Assembly (NCBI GenBank): GCA_002497025.1
Contig: DAMG01000080.1
Location: 7,339 to 22,379 of the forward strand
Source of the DNA: Euryarchaeota archaeon UBA126
GTDB lineage: Archaea > Thermoplasmatota > Poseidoniia > Poseidoniales > Thalassarchaeaceae
Length of the DNA stretch: 15,041 bases
Direction of reading: 5' to 3'
In this document: positions 1 through 6,760 of the stretch, piece after piece
How positions within the stretch are numbered: the first letter of the stretch is position 1
How the letters are laid out: each line of letters begins with the position of its first letter
Program-made: the position numbers and the translations under genes
Notes under the pieces: model-generated
Databases searched by the model: none
What the model was told of the DNA's origin: nothing
The model's input: the letters and a program-made list of their open reading frames with translations, nothing else

Positions 1-1
1 C

Positions 2-76
2 AACAAGTGGATGAAGAAGGCAGGCCTTGTCTTCAATAAGCAGACAGGACAATGGACTCGCTGGAAAAATGACTGA
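2..76 (+). CDS. C-terminal end of an unidentified protein (partial)
   Basis: An open frame enters from the left edge and stops with TGA at 74-76, giving 24 residues that end in GQWTRWKND. The piece is basic and rich in tryptophan and lysine. The other two forward frames close early or belong to the next gene, so this is probably the true end of an upstream gene on the same strand. It is too short to assign a family. The 44 bases after it carry the start region of the ferredoxin gene. Confidence 0.5.
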   Translation, partial: NKWMKKAGLVFNKQTGQWTRWKND

Positions 77-120
77 ATTCGCCGGTCGATTTGAAGACGA
101 ATAATCGAGTCGGGGTATCC

Positions 121-408
121 ATGGCGATAGTCCGCTTCTTTCGCGGAGCTCTTCTTCTTGGGGTTGCAGAAGCCGAAGAAGACGAGTCCTTGGTTGAGGT
201 AGCCGAGAAGGCTGGAGTGGATATTCCAACGAACTGTACTTCGGGTAATTGCGGCACATGTTTAGTTCGATTAAAGAGCGGTGAAGTGGATTATCCAGAG
301 CCATTACCCCCCGGTCTTGATGAATTCTTAGTAGAGGACGGAGGGATCCTCTCATGCTGTATGCAAGCTAACGGAACCTGCGATATCGATGTAATTCCAC
401 CTTTGTGA
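121..408 (+). CDS. Plant-type [2Fe-2S] ferredoxin
   Basis: This is a 95-residue single-domain electron carrier that should act in the cytosol. With the ATG at 121, the cluster ligands are Cys39, Cys44, Cys47 (C-x4-C-x2-C, in the stretch CTSGNCGTC) and Cys79 in LSCC, which is the spacing of the plant/adrenodoxin-like ferredoxin fold. The N-terminal half (VAEAEEDESLVEVAEKAGVD) matches the strand-helix part that precedes the cluster loop in this family. A TTG at 91 would add ten residues (KTNNRVGVS) unlike the family N-terminus, so ATG 121 is preferred. No reductase domain is fused and the redox partner is unknown. It is followed after 9 bases by a tiny membrane protein and then a cupin on the same strand, probably one transcript. 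Confidence 0.88.
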   Translation: MAIVRFFRGALLLGVAEAEEDESLVEVAEKAGVDIPTNCTSGNCGTCLVRLKSGEVDYPEPLPPGLDEFLVEDGGILSCCMQANGTCDIDVIPPL

Positions 409-417
409 TGTGATATT

Positions 418-579
418 ATGGACGACCAAGAATTCATTTTTCTTGTAATCTTTAATTTGGTAGGGGTGGGAATTGCTGTTTGGTTCCTATACACTCGTCT
501 GCGTGCAAAACTCGTAGAGGTAGAGGAGCGTAAAGCACGAAGATGGAAACGTGATAGTAAAATGGAGAGTGAAGAATGA
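418..579 (+). CDS. Small single-helix membrane protein, 53 residues
   Basis: This short frame runs from ATG 418 to TGA 577-579. Residues 6-25 (FIFLVIFNLVGVGIAVWFLY) form one hydrophobic helix after an acidic start (MDDQE). The remainder is a charged, Arg/Lys/Glu-rich tail that would form a cytosolic amphipathic helix or short coiled coil (residues 26-53). Positive charge directly after the helix predicts N-out, C-in topology. It begins 9 bases after the ferredoxin stop, and its own stop overlaps the cupin start (ATGA at 576-579), the usual sign of translational coupling. Placement, composition and the lack of any competing gene argue that it is real. It matches no family I know; it could anchor the ferredoxin or a partner at the membrane, which is inference. 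Confidence 0.7.
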   Translation: MDDQEFIFLVIFNLVGVGIAVWFLYTRLRAKLVEVEERKARRWKRDSKMESEE

Positions 580-938
580 TGGATATAATCAACCTAAAAC
601 AAAAACTTGGAAAATTTTCCGACCACTGGTCGCCAAAAGTTATCGCAGAATTAAACGATTATCAATTCAAATTAGTGAAAATCCAAGGTGAATTTGTATG
701 GCACAATCATCCAGATACTGATGAGGTATTCATCGTTATTGAGGGCACTATGAATATCGAATTTGAGAATGAAACAGTTCGACTAACCGAGGGTGAGATG
801 TTAGTGGTGCCCAAAGGAGTCGAACACAAACCGTATGCCGAATCTGAATGCAAGGTTATGCTAGTAGAACCACGCGGTGTAGTTAACACCGGCGAAGCCG
901 ATAGTGAACTTACCGCAGATAATGACGTCTGGATTTGA
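576..938 (+). CDS. Single-domain cupin protein
   Basis: This 120-residue protein is a conserved small cupin beta barrel. Motif 1 is G38-EFVW-H43-x-H45-x4-E50-x6-G57 and motif 2 is G73-x5-P79-x-G81-x2-H84, so the full metal-binding set of two His, one Glu and a third His is present. It resembles the stand-alone cupins related to mannose-6-phosphate isomerase type II and to small dioxygenase-like cupins, but the substrate cannot be told from sequence. It should bind a divalent metal in the cytosol. The start is a tandem ATGATG at 576-581; the first ATG overlaps the stop of the small membrane protein, so coupling to that gene is likely. Co-transcription with a [2Fe-2S] ferredoxin hints at a redox or oxygenase-type role (inference). 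Confidence 0.85.
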   Translation: MMDIINLKQKLGKFSDHWSPKVIAELNDYQFKLVKIQGEFVWHNHPDTDEVFIVIEGTMNIEFENETVRLTEGEMLVVPKGVEHKPYAESECKVMLVEPRGVVNTGEADSELTADNDVWI

Positions 939-942
939 TTGC

Positions 943-1242
943 TTATTCGTTGATTGCCGCTGTCCATCTATCTGCTTGAGGGACACCAACAACTTCGATA
1001 TGGCAAGCGAGTACTCCCTTCTGTTGATTAATTTCAGAGCGAAGTTCCATGAGATCGTTGATACAACACGGGCAATGTGCTCTGGTTGGCTGAACCCACA
1101 ATTGAACTATTCCTGCATCATCAACTTCAACTCCTTTCAGAATTGATTCATCAGTCATTTCTTTTCCATGGGGCTCTATTCTTCCTCGCAGTAATCTTGC
1201 AAGCCGCTTTTGAGCAGTTGCTTTAGCACGGGACACAATCAT
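943..1242 (-). CDS. Small protein resembling the DUF59/MIP18 (Fe-S assembly) family
   Basis: Using the ATG at 1242, the product has 99 residues. After a basic N-terminus (RAKATAQKRLARLLRGR), residues 34-92 follow the beta-strand / CP / helix / GV-strand outline of DUF59 (MIP18, SufT, PaaD-like) proteins: a strand GIVQLWVQPTR, then H56-C57-P58-C59-C60, a helix, and a final strand GVLACHIEVVGVP leading to a Trp. The acidic DPE-type motif usual at the family N-terminus is weak here, so the call is tentative. The unusual CPCC could bind metal or an Fe-S cluster. ATG 1242 overlaps the stop of the M24 peptidase gene as ATGA, implying translational coupling; an in-frame ATG at 1290 would extend it 16 residues into that gene. 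It ends 4 bases from the convergent cupin gene. Confidence 0.55.
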   Translation of the reverse strand: MIVSRAKATAQKRLARLLRGRIEPHGKEMTDESILKGVEVDDAGIVQLWVQPTRAHCPCCINDLMELRSEINQQKGVLACHIEVVGVPQADRWTAAINE

Positions 1243-2528
1243 TCCTCCCATTCTGTGAGTAAATCCCATGAATCTCCCATAGTCAGACATTCCATTCCGT
1301 CTGAAGTTCGAGCAAATGTGTCTTCAGTACCTATTGCTCCTGAGTCATAGATTACCTTAGGTTCGACCGCCATCGTTCCTCCAATCGGGAGTTCTCTATC
1401 AAAACGATCGGCGATAACCGGCGTCTCATCAAGCTCTAATCCTACTGAATGGCCAAGGAATACGGCTTGTTCGGGTGGCATCCCCATAAGATGTTCAGAA
1501 TAGCCCATTTCTTCAGCCATCGCACTACCAATTCTCCAAGCCTCTGAACAATAGTCTCCCCTTCCGAGGCTTACAACAACTGAGTCTCTAATCTCTGCCA
1601 TGTTGTCCAATTTAGTCACCGATTCCTCATTTAGTCTACCAGCGCAGAACATTCGTGTACAATCTGAGACATACCCGCGGTGTAGATGAACAATATCGAC
1701 GATTACAGGTTCACCAGCTGCAACTTTTGCGTGTCCGGCACCTAATGAAGAGATTGGACTTGCTCCTAGTCCGCCGATAGCAGAATCGAAGTATGATGGA
1801 ACTGCTCCGGACCTTCCAGCAGCGATTACAACTCGGTCGCAATCCATTGGCCATCGTCTCATCCTAATGCGTCCTCCAAATCCTGCTGCTCGACTGACTT
1901 CATCGGCCGCAGCAGCCATTTCTAATTCGCTACGGCCTTCACCACCAACTTCTCGGACTGCTTCGAACATCTCTCTATTTATTCGTCCGCTTTCTCGCAG
2001 CATTTCAAGCTCCCAAGCAGATTTTGTTTCGCGCAAACCATACATTAGGTAAGTCGCATCCTGCATTTCACCTAGTGCGGACATCCTTCTAGAGAAATAC
2101 TGCCACCTGTCATGAGGAATTTTTCCAGCCAGCATAGCAGGCGCAGAAGTTGCGCCAAGTGAACGGAGTGCATCCGTCATTTGTCTCATTCTTGGCTGAG
2201 CGGTAATCGGGTCCGGAGCATCATCACCTCCCGATTCAAATTTCGCTCTTTGAAGTGATTTTCGAACCCAATGGGTATTCTCTACATCTGAACCATCGGC
2301 ACCGATGAGGATCATCCCGTTTTGTCTACCACCAGTTAACCAGTAGAGTTCCACTGGGTCATCGATTAGGGCAGACTCGAAACCGGTTTCCGCGAGCGCT
2401 GATGATAGACGACTACGGCGTTCTTCCAACTCAGCAACCGGTACTCTCCAGTCTTCTTCATCTGGGCCGGTAAGTCGCTCCGCATCCCACGCCATCAACT
2501 CGCCACTATAGCAAAGACACAAAGGCAT
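1239..2528 (-). CDS. M24 family metallopeptidase, Xaa-Pro aminopeptidase/dipeptidase type
   Basis: The protein has a creatinase-like N-terminal domain followed by the pita-bread catalytic domain. With ATG 2528 it is 429 residues and the five metal ligands of the M24 family are all present: Asp278 (VIVDIV), Asp289 (SDCTR), His360 (GHSVGLE), Glu389 (AVEPK) and Glu402 (GTEDTF). It should use two divalent metals to remove an N-terminal residue before proline, or to split Xaa-Pro dipeptides, in the cytosol; no signal peptide is seen. The N-terminal motif DDPVELYWLTGGRQN is typical of archaeal and bacterial members. A longer reading from 2627 would overlap the divergent phosphoglycerate kinase gene and is rejected; ATG 2495 (MAWDAERL) is an equally plausible start. 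The downstream DUF59-like gene overlaps its stop codon. Confidence 0.88.
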   Translation of the reverse strand: MPLCLCYSGELMAWDAERLTGPDEEDWRVPVAELEERRSRLSSALAETGFESALIDDPVELYWLTGGRQNGMILIGADGSDVENTHWVRKSLQRAKFESGGDDAPDPITAQPRMRQMTDALRSLGATSAPAMLAGKIPHDRWQYFSRRMSALGEMQDATYLMYGLRETKSAWELEMLRESGRINREMFEAVREVGGEGRSELEMAAAADEVSRAAGFGGRIRMRRWPMDCDRVVIAAGRSGAVPSYFDSAIGGLGASPISSLGAGHAKVAAGEPVIVDIVHLHRGYVSDCTRMFCAGRLNEESVTKLDNMAEIRDSVVVSLGRGDYCSEAWRIGSAMAEEMGYSEHLMGMPPEQAVFLGHSVGLELDETPVIADRFDRELPIGGTMAVEPKVIYDSGAIGTEDTFARTSDGMECLTMGDSWDLLTEWEE

Positions 2529-2582
2529 TGGGGGAGAGTTCTGAGCCGTCCTCTCTCCATCATTATCAAAAGACGCCTGCCG

Positions 2583-3830
2583 GTGGCTCGCATCGTGAAA
2601 GACGTTCTGTCTTTGGACGACATTCACCTCAGCGGTAAGCGTGTGCTATATCGTGTTGACATTAATTCACCCCTTCATCCAGAGACTGGTGCCTTCCTAG
2701 ACGATGGAAGACTTAGGGCAATTATACCTACTCTGAATGGGCTATCCGAAGCGAAAGTCGTGATCCTTGGGCATCAGTCTAGACCCGGTAAAGATGATTT
2801 TACAGACCTTTCAGGTCATGCAGAAAGACTTCGAAGAATTCTTGGCCGACCTATTCGTTTTGTTCCTGATGTCTGTGGTAAAGAAGCAATAGATGCCATT
2901 AGAAGTTTGAAAAATGGAGAGATACTATGCTTGGACAATGTGAGAATGAACAATGAGGAAATTTCCCTAAAGAAGGCAGAATTGGAGGAATTACGATTAT
3001 CTCAAATCGTCATGAATTTAGCCCCTGAATTTGATGCCTATGTTACTGACGCATTCGCTGCAGCACACCGTAATTCCCCCACTTTGACCGGCTTTGCTGA
3101 TGATTTACCTTGTATTGCAGGGCGCTTGATGCAACGAGAAATTAGCGCTCTACAAACCGCTGTTACAAATCCACCACGACCATACGTTGCAATTCTCGGC
3201 GGGGCTAAGGCGGACGATTCATTTCGAGTTGCTAAGAATCTAATCAATCGAGGTGTAGTAGATACGGTTGCATTTGTTGGTGTGGTTGGAAATATGGTTC
3301 TCTGGGCACAAGGAGTTGACATCGGGGAGTCAAATAAGGAATTTATCAGAGGAACATTAGGAGAAGATTTCGATATCGCTTGGGAAATGGCCAACGAGCT
3401 TGTTGAGAATCATTCAGATTTACTCTTAGTCCCCACTGATGTTGCGGTGGAAATTGACGAAGAAAGAGTTGGGCTAAGTATCGATGAACTACCAGTTCCC
3501 CACCCAATTTACGATATTGGTGTCGAAACCTTGATGCAATTACGACCTGTATTAATGCAAGCAGGTTGCATTCTTTGGAATGGACCTGCTAGTTACTTTG
3601 AGAAGCCCGCCTTCGCATTTGGAACAATTGAGATTCTCAACATGTGTACCGAAACCACGGCCATGACAATTGTAGGTGGTGGCCATACCAGTGCCTTAGT
3701 GAATTCCCGAGGGGTTGCAAACAAGGTATCGCACAATAGCACCGGTGGAGGAGCCTGCTTGCAGATACTTTGTGGGGATAGAATGCCAGTTATCGAAGCA
3801 CTGCAATATTCTGCAGAAAAGTTTCGTTAG
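2583..3830 (+). CDS. pgk: Phosphoglycerate kinase, archaeal type
   Basis: This enzyme catalyses the reversible transfer of phosphate between 1,3-bisphosphoglycerate and ADP in glycolysis and gluconeogenesis. The 415-residue product carries the family signatures in order: YRVDINSPL (about residues 23-31), GHQSRPGKDDFT (63-74, the archaeal form of the GRP loop), LDNVRMNNEE (117-126), YVTDAFAAAHRNSPTLTG (153-170), AILGGAKADDSF (203-214), NGPASYFE with FAFGT (333-347), and IVGGGHTSALV followed by STGGGACLQIL (363-396), which hold the nucleotide phosphates. The start is GTG 2583; a second in-frame GTG at 2595 (KDVLSLDDIHLSG) would also suit the family N-terminus. It is divergent from the M24 peptidase, with a short shared upstream region, and is followed after 48 bases by a membrane protein gene. 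Confidence 0.96.
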   Translation: MARIVKDVLSLDDIHLSGKRVLYRVDINSPLHPETGAFLDDGRLRAIIPTLNGLSEAKVVILGHQSRPGKDDFTDLSGHAERLRRILGRPIRFVPDVCGKEAIDAIRSLKNGEILCLDNVRMNNEEISLKKAELEELRLSQIVMNLAPEFDAYVTDAFAAAHRNSPTLTGFADDLPCIAGRLMQREISALQTAVTNPPRPYVAILGGAKADDSFRVAKNLINRGVVDTVAFVGVVGNMVLWAQGVDIGESNKEFIRGTLGEDFDIAWEMANELVENHSDLLLVPTDVAVEIDEERVGLSIDELPVPHPIYDIGVETLMQLRPVLMQAGCILWNGPASYFEKPAFAFGTIEILNMCTETTAMTIVGGGHTSALVNSRGVANKVSHNSTGGGACLQILCGDRMPVIEALQYSAEKFR

Positions 3831-3878
3831 AGAAATTCCGCCAAAACCCTAATTCGTTTACAGCGATTACAGTTAGGT

Positions 3879-4421
3879 ATGGAAGGAGAGCCAAACTCTG
3901 ACACTCACGAAGGTACAACAGAACCAACAGTAGTAGATGCGGGGAGAGTATTCGTCAACACTGGTCCAGAATTTCCAGTTCAGAAGAATCAAGCTGCAAA
4001 GGTAATTGGGATACTGGTTATCATCTGGGGAGCGTTCAATTTACTCGGATCGCCACTAGCCCTGTTGTCGGATTTTGGAGCGACGGATCTTGATGGGAAT
4101 CCGATAAGCTATCCGACAGAATATTTTGTAGTGACCATGCTATCTTCGGTAATCGTTGGAGCAATTGCTATTTTCGGCGGGTACCAAATGACTCAATACA
4201 AGAAAATGGGAATCTGGATGATATTCGGCTCATTTGCGATTGCGTGGATTGGCAGTATAATTTCTAGTACAATTGCGGGAGGGGCTATGGATACTGCAGA
4301 TACAGGCGGTTTTGGTGCCGTAATGGGCGTAGGATCTGGAATTTGCGGTATATTCTGCTATGCCATTTGTGGAATAATTGTGGCAATCCCGCTGATGTTA
4401 TCTGATGGTGGAATGGAGTAA
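3879..4421 (+). CDS. Hypothetical membrane protein with four helices
   Basis: The product is 180 residues. The first 38 are polar and acidic with many Thr, Glu and Asn (MEGEPNSDTHEGTTEPT) and contain no signal peptide. Four hydrophobic segments follow at about 40-63, 83-104, 110-133 and 150-174; the second and third are joined by a tight basic turn (QYKKMG), which suggests a cytosolic loop, and the last two are Gly/Ala rich with three Cys (about 155-164). I recognise no catalytic or binding motif and no named family. It lies 48 bases after phosphoglycerate kinase on the same strand and may be co-transcribed with it or have its own promoter. Its TAA stop directly abuts the stop codon of the convergent hexose-phosphate mutase gene. 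Confidence 0.75.
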   Translation: MEGEPNSDTHEGTTEPTVVDAGRVFVNTGPEFPVQKNQAAKVIGILVIIWGAFNLLGSPLALLSDFGATDLDGNPISYPTEYFVVTMLSSVIVGAIAIFGGYQMTQYKKMGIWMIFGSFAIAWIGSIISSTIAGGAMDTADTGGFGAVMGVGSGICGIFCYAICGIIVAIPLMLSDGGME

Positions 4422-5804
4422 TCATCTGAGTTTACTCAAATCCAGCATATGACCAATTCGAGCATTAACATCCGTGATTATTGCTTCCAATGCTGAGTCG
4501 TCTCGACCTTCTGCACGCATAACCAAAATAGGCTCTGTATTCGAGGGCCTGCACAGATACCAACCATCGGGATAGCGAACTCTGATTCCGTCCACAGTCG
4601 ACTTTTCCATATCTGCAAAAGCACCTTCGACAGCCATCATGGTTTCTTCTCTTTCTCCAACCAATGGGATCTTTGTCTCATCAGTTGAAGGATAATCAGG
4701 GAGGCTAGTGAATCTCTGGGAGAAGCTTACTCCGCCATCATTGGGTGCGGGGTCCCGTCCAATTATTTCCAGCAAACGAGCCGCATTGTATAGTGAGCAA
4801 TCGAATCCAGGCCACCTATCGTGTAGGAAGAAGTGACCTGACATTTCTCCAGCCATCACCGCCTCTGGATTACTTCTCAATTCTCTCTTCATGAATGAGT
4901 GCCCTGTGCGAACCATTTTCGGAACTCCACCGCTAGTAAGAATCGCTTCTTCTAGTGCCATACTGCACTTTACATCGTAGAAAACGGTGCGCTCCGCCTC
5001 TGTTCCATCGCGACGGTCAACCAAAACATCAGCCGCGATGAGAGCCATTAAACGATCAGGATGTATGAATCGACCTTGCTCATCAACCACCCCTATTCTG
5101 TCGCCATCTCCATCCATACCAATTCCAAATTCACAATTATTCTCAATTACGGCTGCGGACAAATCAACCATATTCTTCTGGCGTGTTGGATCAGGAGGGT
5201 GGTTAGGGAAAGTATTGTCCCATTCACAGTGAATTGGTACTAGTTCAACCCCTAGTCTTTGCATCAGGGATACTGTCAATGGACCCGGAACTGCGTTACC
5301 ACAATCGATTGCGATTCGGATTGCACGTTGAGGCATTCCTGCATTTTCTAAGATAGTCTGCAAAACTTGTTCTTCAAACTCTGGCATCTCGGTAATTGTT
5401 CCAGACCCACTGTGGAAATCACCTGCATCGAAAGTAGCCTTCAGTTCCTGTAATTCTTCTCCAGCCATTGGTAAAACCCCTCGACAAATCTTGAATCCGT
5501 TATACTCAGGAGGGTTATGGCTAGCAGTAATTACCACTGCGGCATCGACAGACAAGTCCACAGTGGCCCGATATAAGACTCCAGTAGTAGTAATTCCAAG
5601 GTCGATAACATCGGCCCCTGCTTCGGTTATTCCCTGCAAAAAAGCCTCATGTAATTCAGGTCCTGATTCACGAATATCTCGAGCCACTGCAATTGATTTA
5701 GCATCGACATGAGTAACCAGTGCAGACCCCAACCTACGGGCGAACTCTGCATCCAGTTGGCTACCTGCCAGCCCACGAATATCGTAGGCCTTGAACACAC
5801 TCAT
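4422..5804 (-). CDS. Phosphomannomutase/phosphoglucomutase
   Basis: This is a 460-residue alpha-D-phosphohexomutase that interconverts hexose 6- and 1-phosphates, supplying mannose-1-phosphate or glucose-1-phosphate for nucleotide-sugar synthesis. All four domain signatures are present: YDIRG (7-11), the phosphoserine loop TASHNPPEYNGFK with Ser95, the magnesium loop DGDGDR (231-236), the sugar-recognition loop GEMSGH with Glu320, and the phosphate-binding loop RPSNTEP (419-425). The GEMSGHFF form is typical of enzymes acting on both mannose and glucose phosphates, so dual specificity is likely but unproven; phosphoglucosamine mutase is less likely. Length is normal for the family. It is the last gene of a five-gene minus-strand run and lies 72 bases downstream of the RidA gene, so it may have its own promoter. 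Confidence 0.94.
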   Translation of the reverse strand: MSVFKAYDIRGLAGSQLDAEFARRLGSALVTHVDAKSIAVARDIRESGPELHEAFLQGITEAGADVIDLGITTTGVLYRATVDLSVDAAVVITASHNPPEYNGFKICRGVLPMAGEELQELKATFDAGDFHSGSGTITEMPEFEEQVLQTILENAGMPQRAIRIAIDCGNAVPGPLTVSLMQRLGVELVPIHCEWDNTFPNHPPDPTRQKNMVDLSAAVIENNCEFGIGMDGDGDRIGVVDEQGRFIHPDRLMALIAADVLVDRRDGTEAERTVFYDVKCSMALEEAILTSGGVPKMVRTGHSFMKRELRSNPEAVMAGEMSGHFFLHDRWPGFDCSLYNAARLLEIIGRDPAPNDGGVSFSQRFTSLPDYPSTDETKIPLVGEREETMMAVEGAFADMEKSTVDGIRVRYPDGWYLCRPSNTEPILVMRAEGRDDSALEAIITDVNARIGHMLDLSKLR

Positions 5805-5876
5805 GGATTAGACGGAGCACTTTTCCTTCATCATCCCATCGTGGCTATGGCAACTGAATAATCGAATCTTGAAGGC

Positions 5877-6254
5877 TCAATTCGCCCCTGAACCCCTTAC
5901 AGCCCGCGCTACGACCTCTACCTTTGCACCCGCAGGTAATTCCTTCACTCCATATGCGGCACGGGCAGGAAGAATGGTGCCTTCCAACCAAGCCGCATAG
6001 ACTTCGTTAAATTCGCCGAATTCAGCCATATCTTCTAGCAAGACCATGACCATAACCAAATCTGCTTTATCTGCTCCTGCCTCACCTAGCAGTACATCGA
6101 TTTTCGATAGTGCACTAGTGGCCTGTTCAGCCATCGAATCGCCACCGTCAATTCCAATTTGTCCGGCGACCCAAATATCGTCTCCAACAACCATACAAGG
6201 GTTGTATGGAAACATCGGTTTTACACCTGCATAGATTGGTTGCTTCTTACTCAT
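5877..6254 (-). CDS. ridA: RidA (YjgF/YER057c/UK114) family protein
   Basis: RidA proteins form trimers that hydrolyse reactive enamine/imine intermediates made by PLP enzymes such as threonine dehydratase, protecting other enzymes in the cytosol. With ATG 6254 (MSKKQPIYAG) the product is 125 residues, the usual length. It shows VAGQIGID in the first half, the central helix region, and the signature ARAAYGVKELPAGAKVEVVA in which Arg98 and Glu113 are the expected carboxylate- and water-binding residues. A further in-frame ATG at 6269 would add only MTGLC and is less likely. It sits between the Nudix gene (41 bases upstream) and the hexose-phosphate mutase gene. Some family members have other substrates, so the exact reaction is uncertain. 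Confidence 0.92.
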   Translation of the reverse strand: MSKKQPIYAGVKPMFPYNPCMVVGDDIWVAGQIGIDGGDSMAEQATSALSKIDVLLGEAGADKADLVMVMVLLEDMAEFGEFNEVYAAWLEGTILPARAAYGVKELPAGAKVEVVARAVRGSGAN

Positions 6255-6295
6255 GCACAAACCAGTCAAACTCGGATGATAGGGTTATTCCCTCA

Positions 6296-6760
6296 TCATT
6301 CCCTTAGCATATCAACGATATCCAAGTGGTCAGCGGCGACGGTATCTTTGGTTAGCTCGTCGATTGGTACCCATGCAGCAGATACTGCGTCGTCTGCCCC
6401 TTTCGGTTCGGTATCGATATCAGCATCTACGAGATAGAAAAGACCTACACAGTGTTTTCGAGGATCTCTACCAGGAGCTCCTAGTATATGCAAAACTCTG
6501 GGATTTAGTCCTTCTATGCCGGTTTCTTCCTGTAATTCACGTAGAACCGCATCTTCTGGGTCTTCTCCATAATCGACAAAACCCCCTGGAAATGCCCACA
6601 TACCTTCCCATACTGCTGGGTCTGGGCCACGTTCAATCATCAGCAATTCGAGTCCATTATTGGTTTCTCGTGCCGCTACGGCATCAACGGTAACCGACGG
6701 ACTATGATATCCATCTCTACCACATGTAGGACAACGCTTGGTATTCTCTTCAGCTTCCAT
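6296..6760 (-). CDS. Nudix hydrolase with N-terminal CxxC knuckle
   Basis: The 154-residue product contains a complete Nudix box: G60-x5-E66-x7-R74-E75-L76-x-E78-E79-x-G81-I82, the magnesium-binding motif for hydrolysis of nucleoside diphosphates linked to another group. Ahead of it are a CPTCG knuckle (Cys10, Cys13) and the segment SPSVTVDAVAAR. After the box comes APGRDPRKHCVG (about 94-105), a pattern seen in ADP-ribose and NADH pyrophosphatase-like members. Only one CxxC pair is present, so a full zinc site would need a second chain or other ligands. Probable substrates are ADP-ribose, NADH or a nucleotide sugar; the sequence does not decide. Its start overlaps the end of the prenyltransferase gene by 11 bases, indicating one transcript. 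Confidence 0.93.
   Translation of the reverse strand: MEAEENTKRCPTCGRDGYHSPSVTVDAVAARETNNGLELLMIERGPDPAVWEGMWAFPGGFVDYGEDPEDAVLRELQEETGIEGLNPRVLHILGAPGRDPRKHCVGLFYLVDADIDTEPKGADDAVSAAWVPIDELTKDTVAADHLDIVDMLRE

Noticed and set aside
91..120. TTG start that would lengthen the ferredoxin by ten residues
   Set aside because: The added residues do not resemble a ferredoxin N-terminus, and ATG 121 gives the family's usual start just before the first strand.
904..1146. Plus-strand open frame of 80 residues overlapping the cupin end
   Set aside because: It lies antisense to the DUF59-like gene, has no recognisable motif and starts inside the cupin gene; it is best read as a shadow frame.
2529..2627. 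N-terminal extension of the M24 peptidase
   Set aside because: It would run 45 bases into the divergent phosphoglycerate kinase gene and codes for a low-complexity stretch unlike M24 N-termini.
5805..5876. Possible promoter or terminator between ridA and the hexose-phosphate mutase gene
   Set aside because: I looked for a TATA-like box at archaeal spacing and for a hairpin with a T-run and saw neither clearly enough to annotate.
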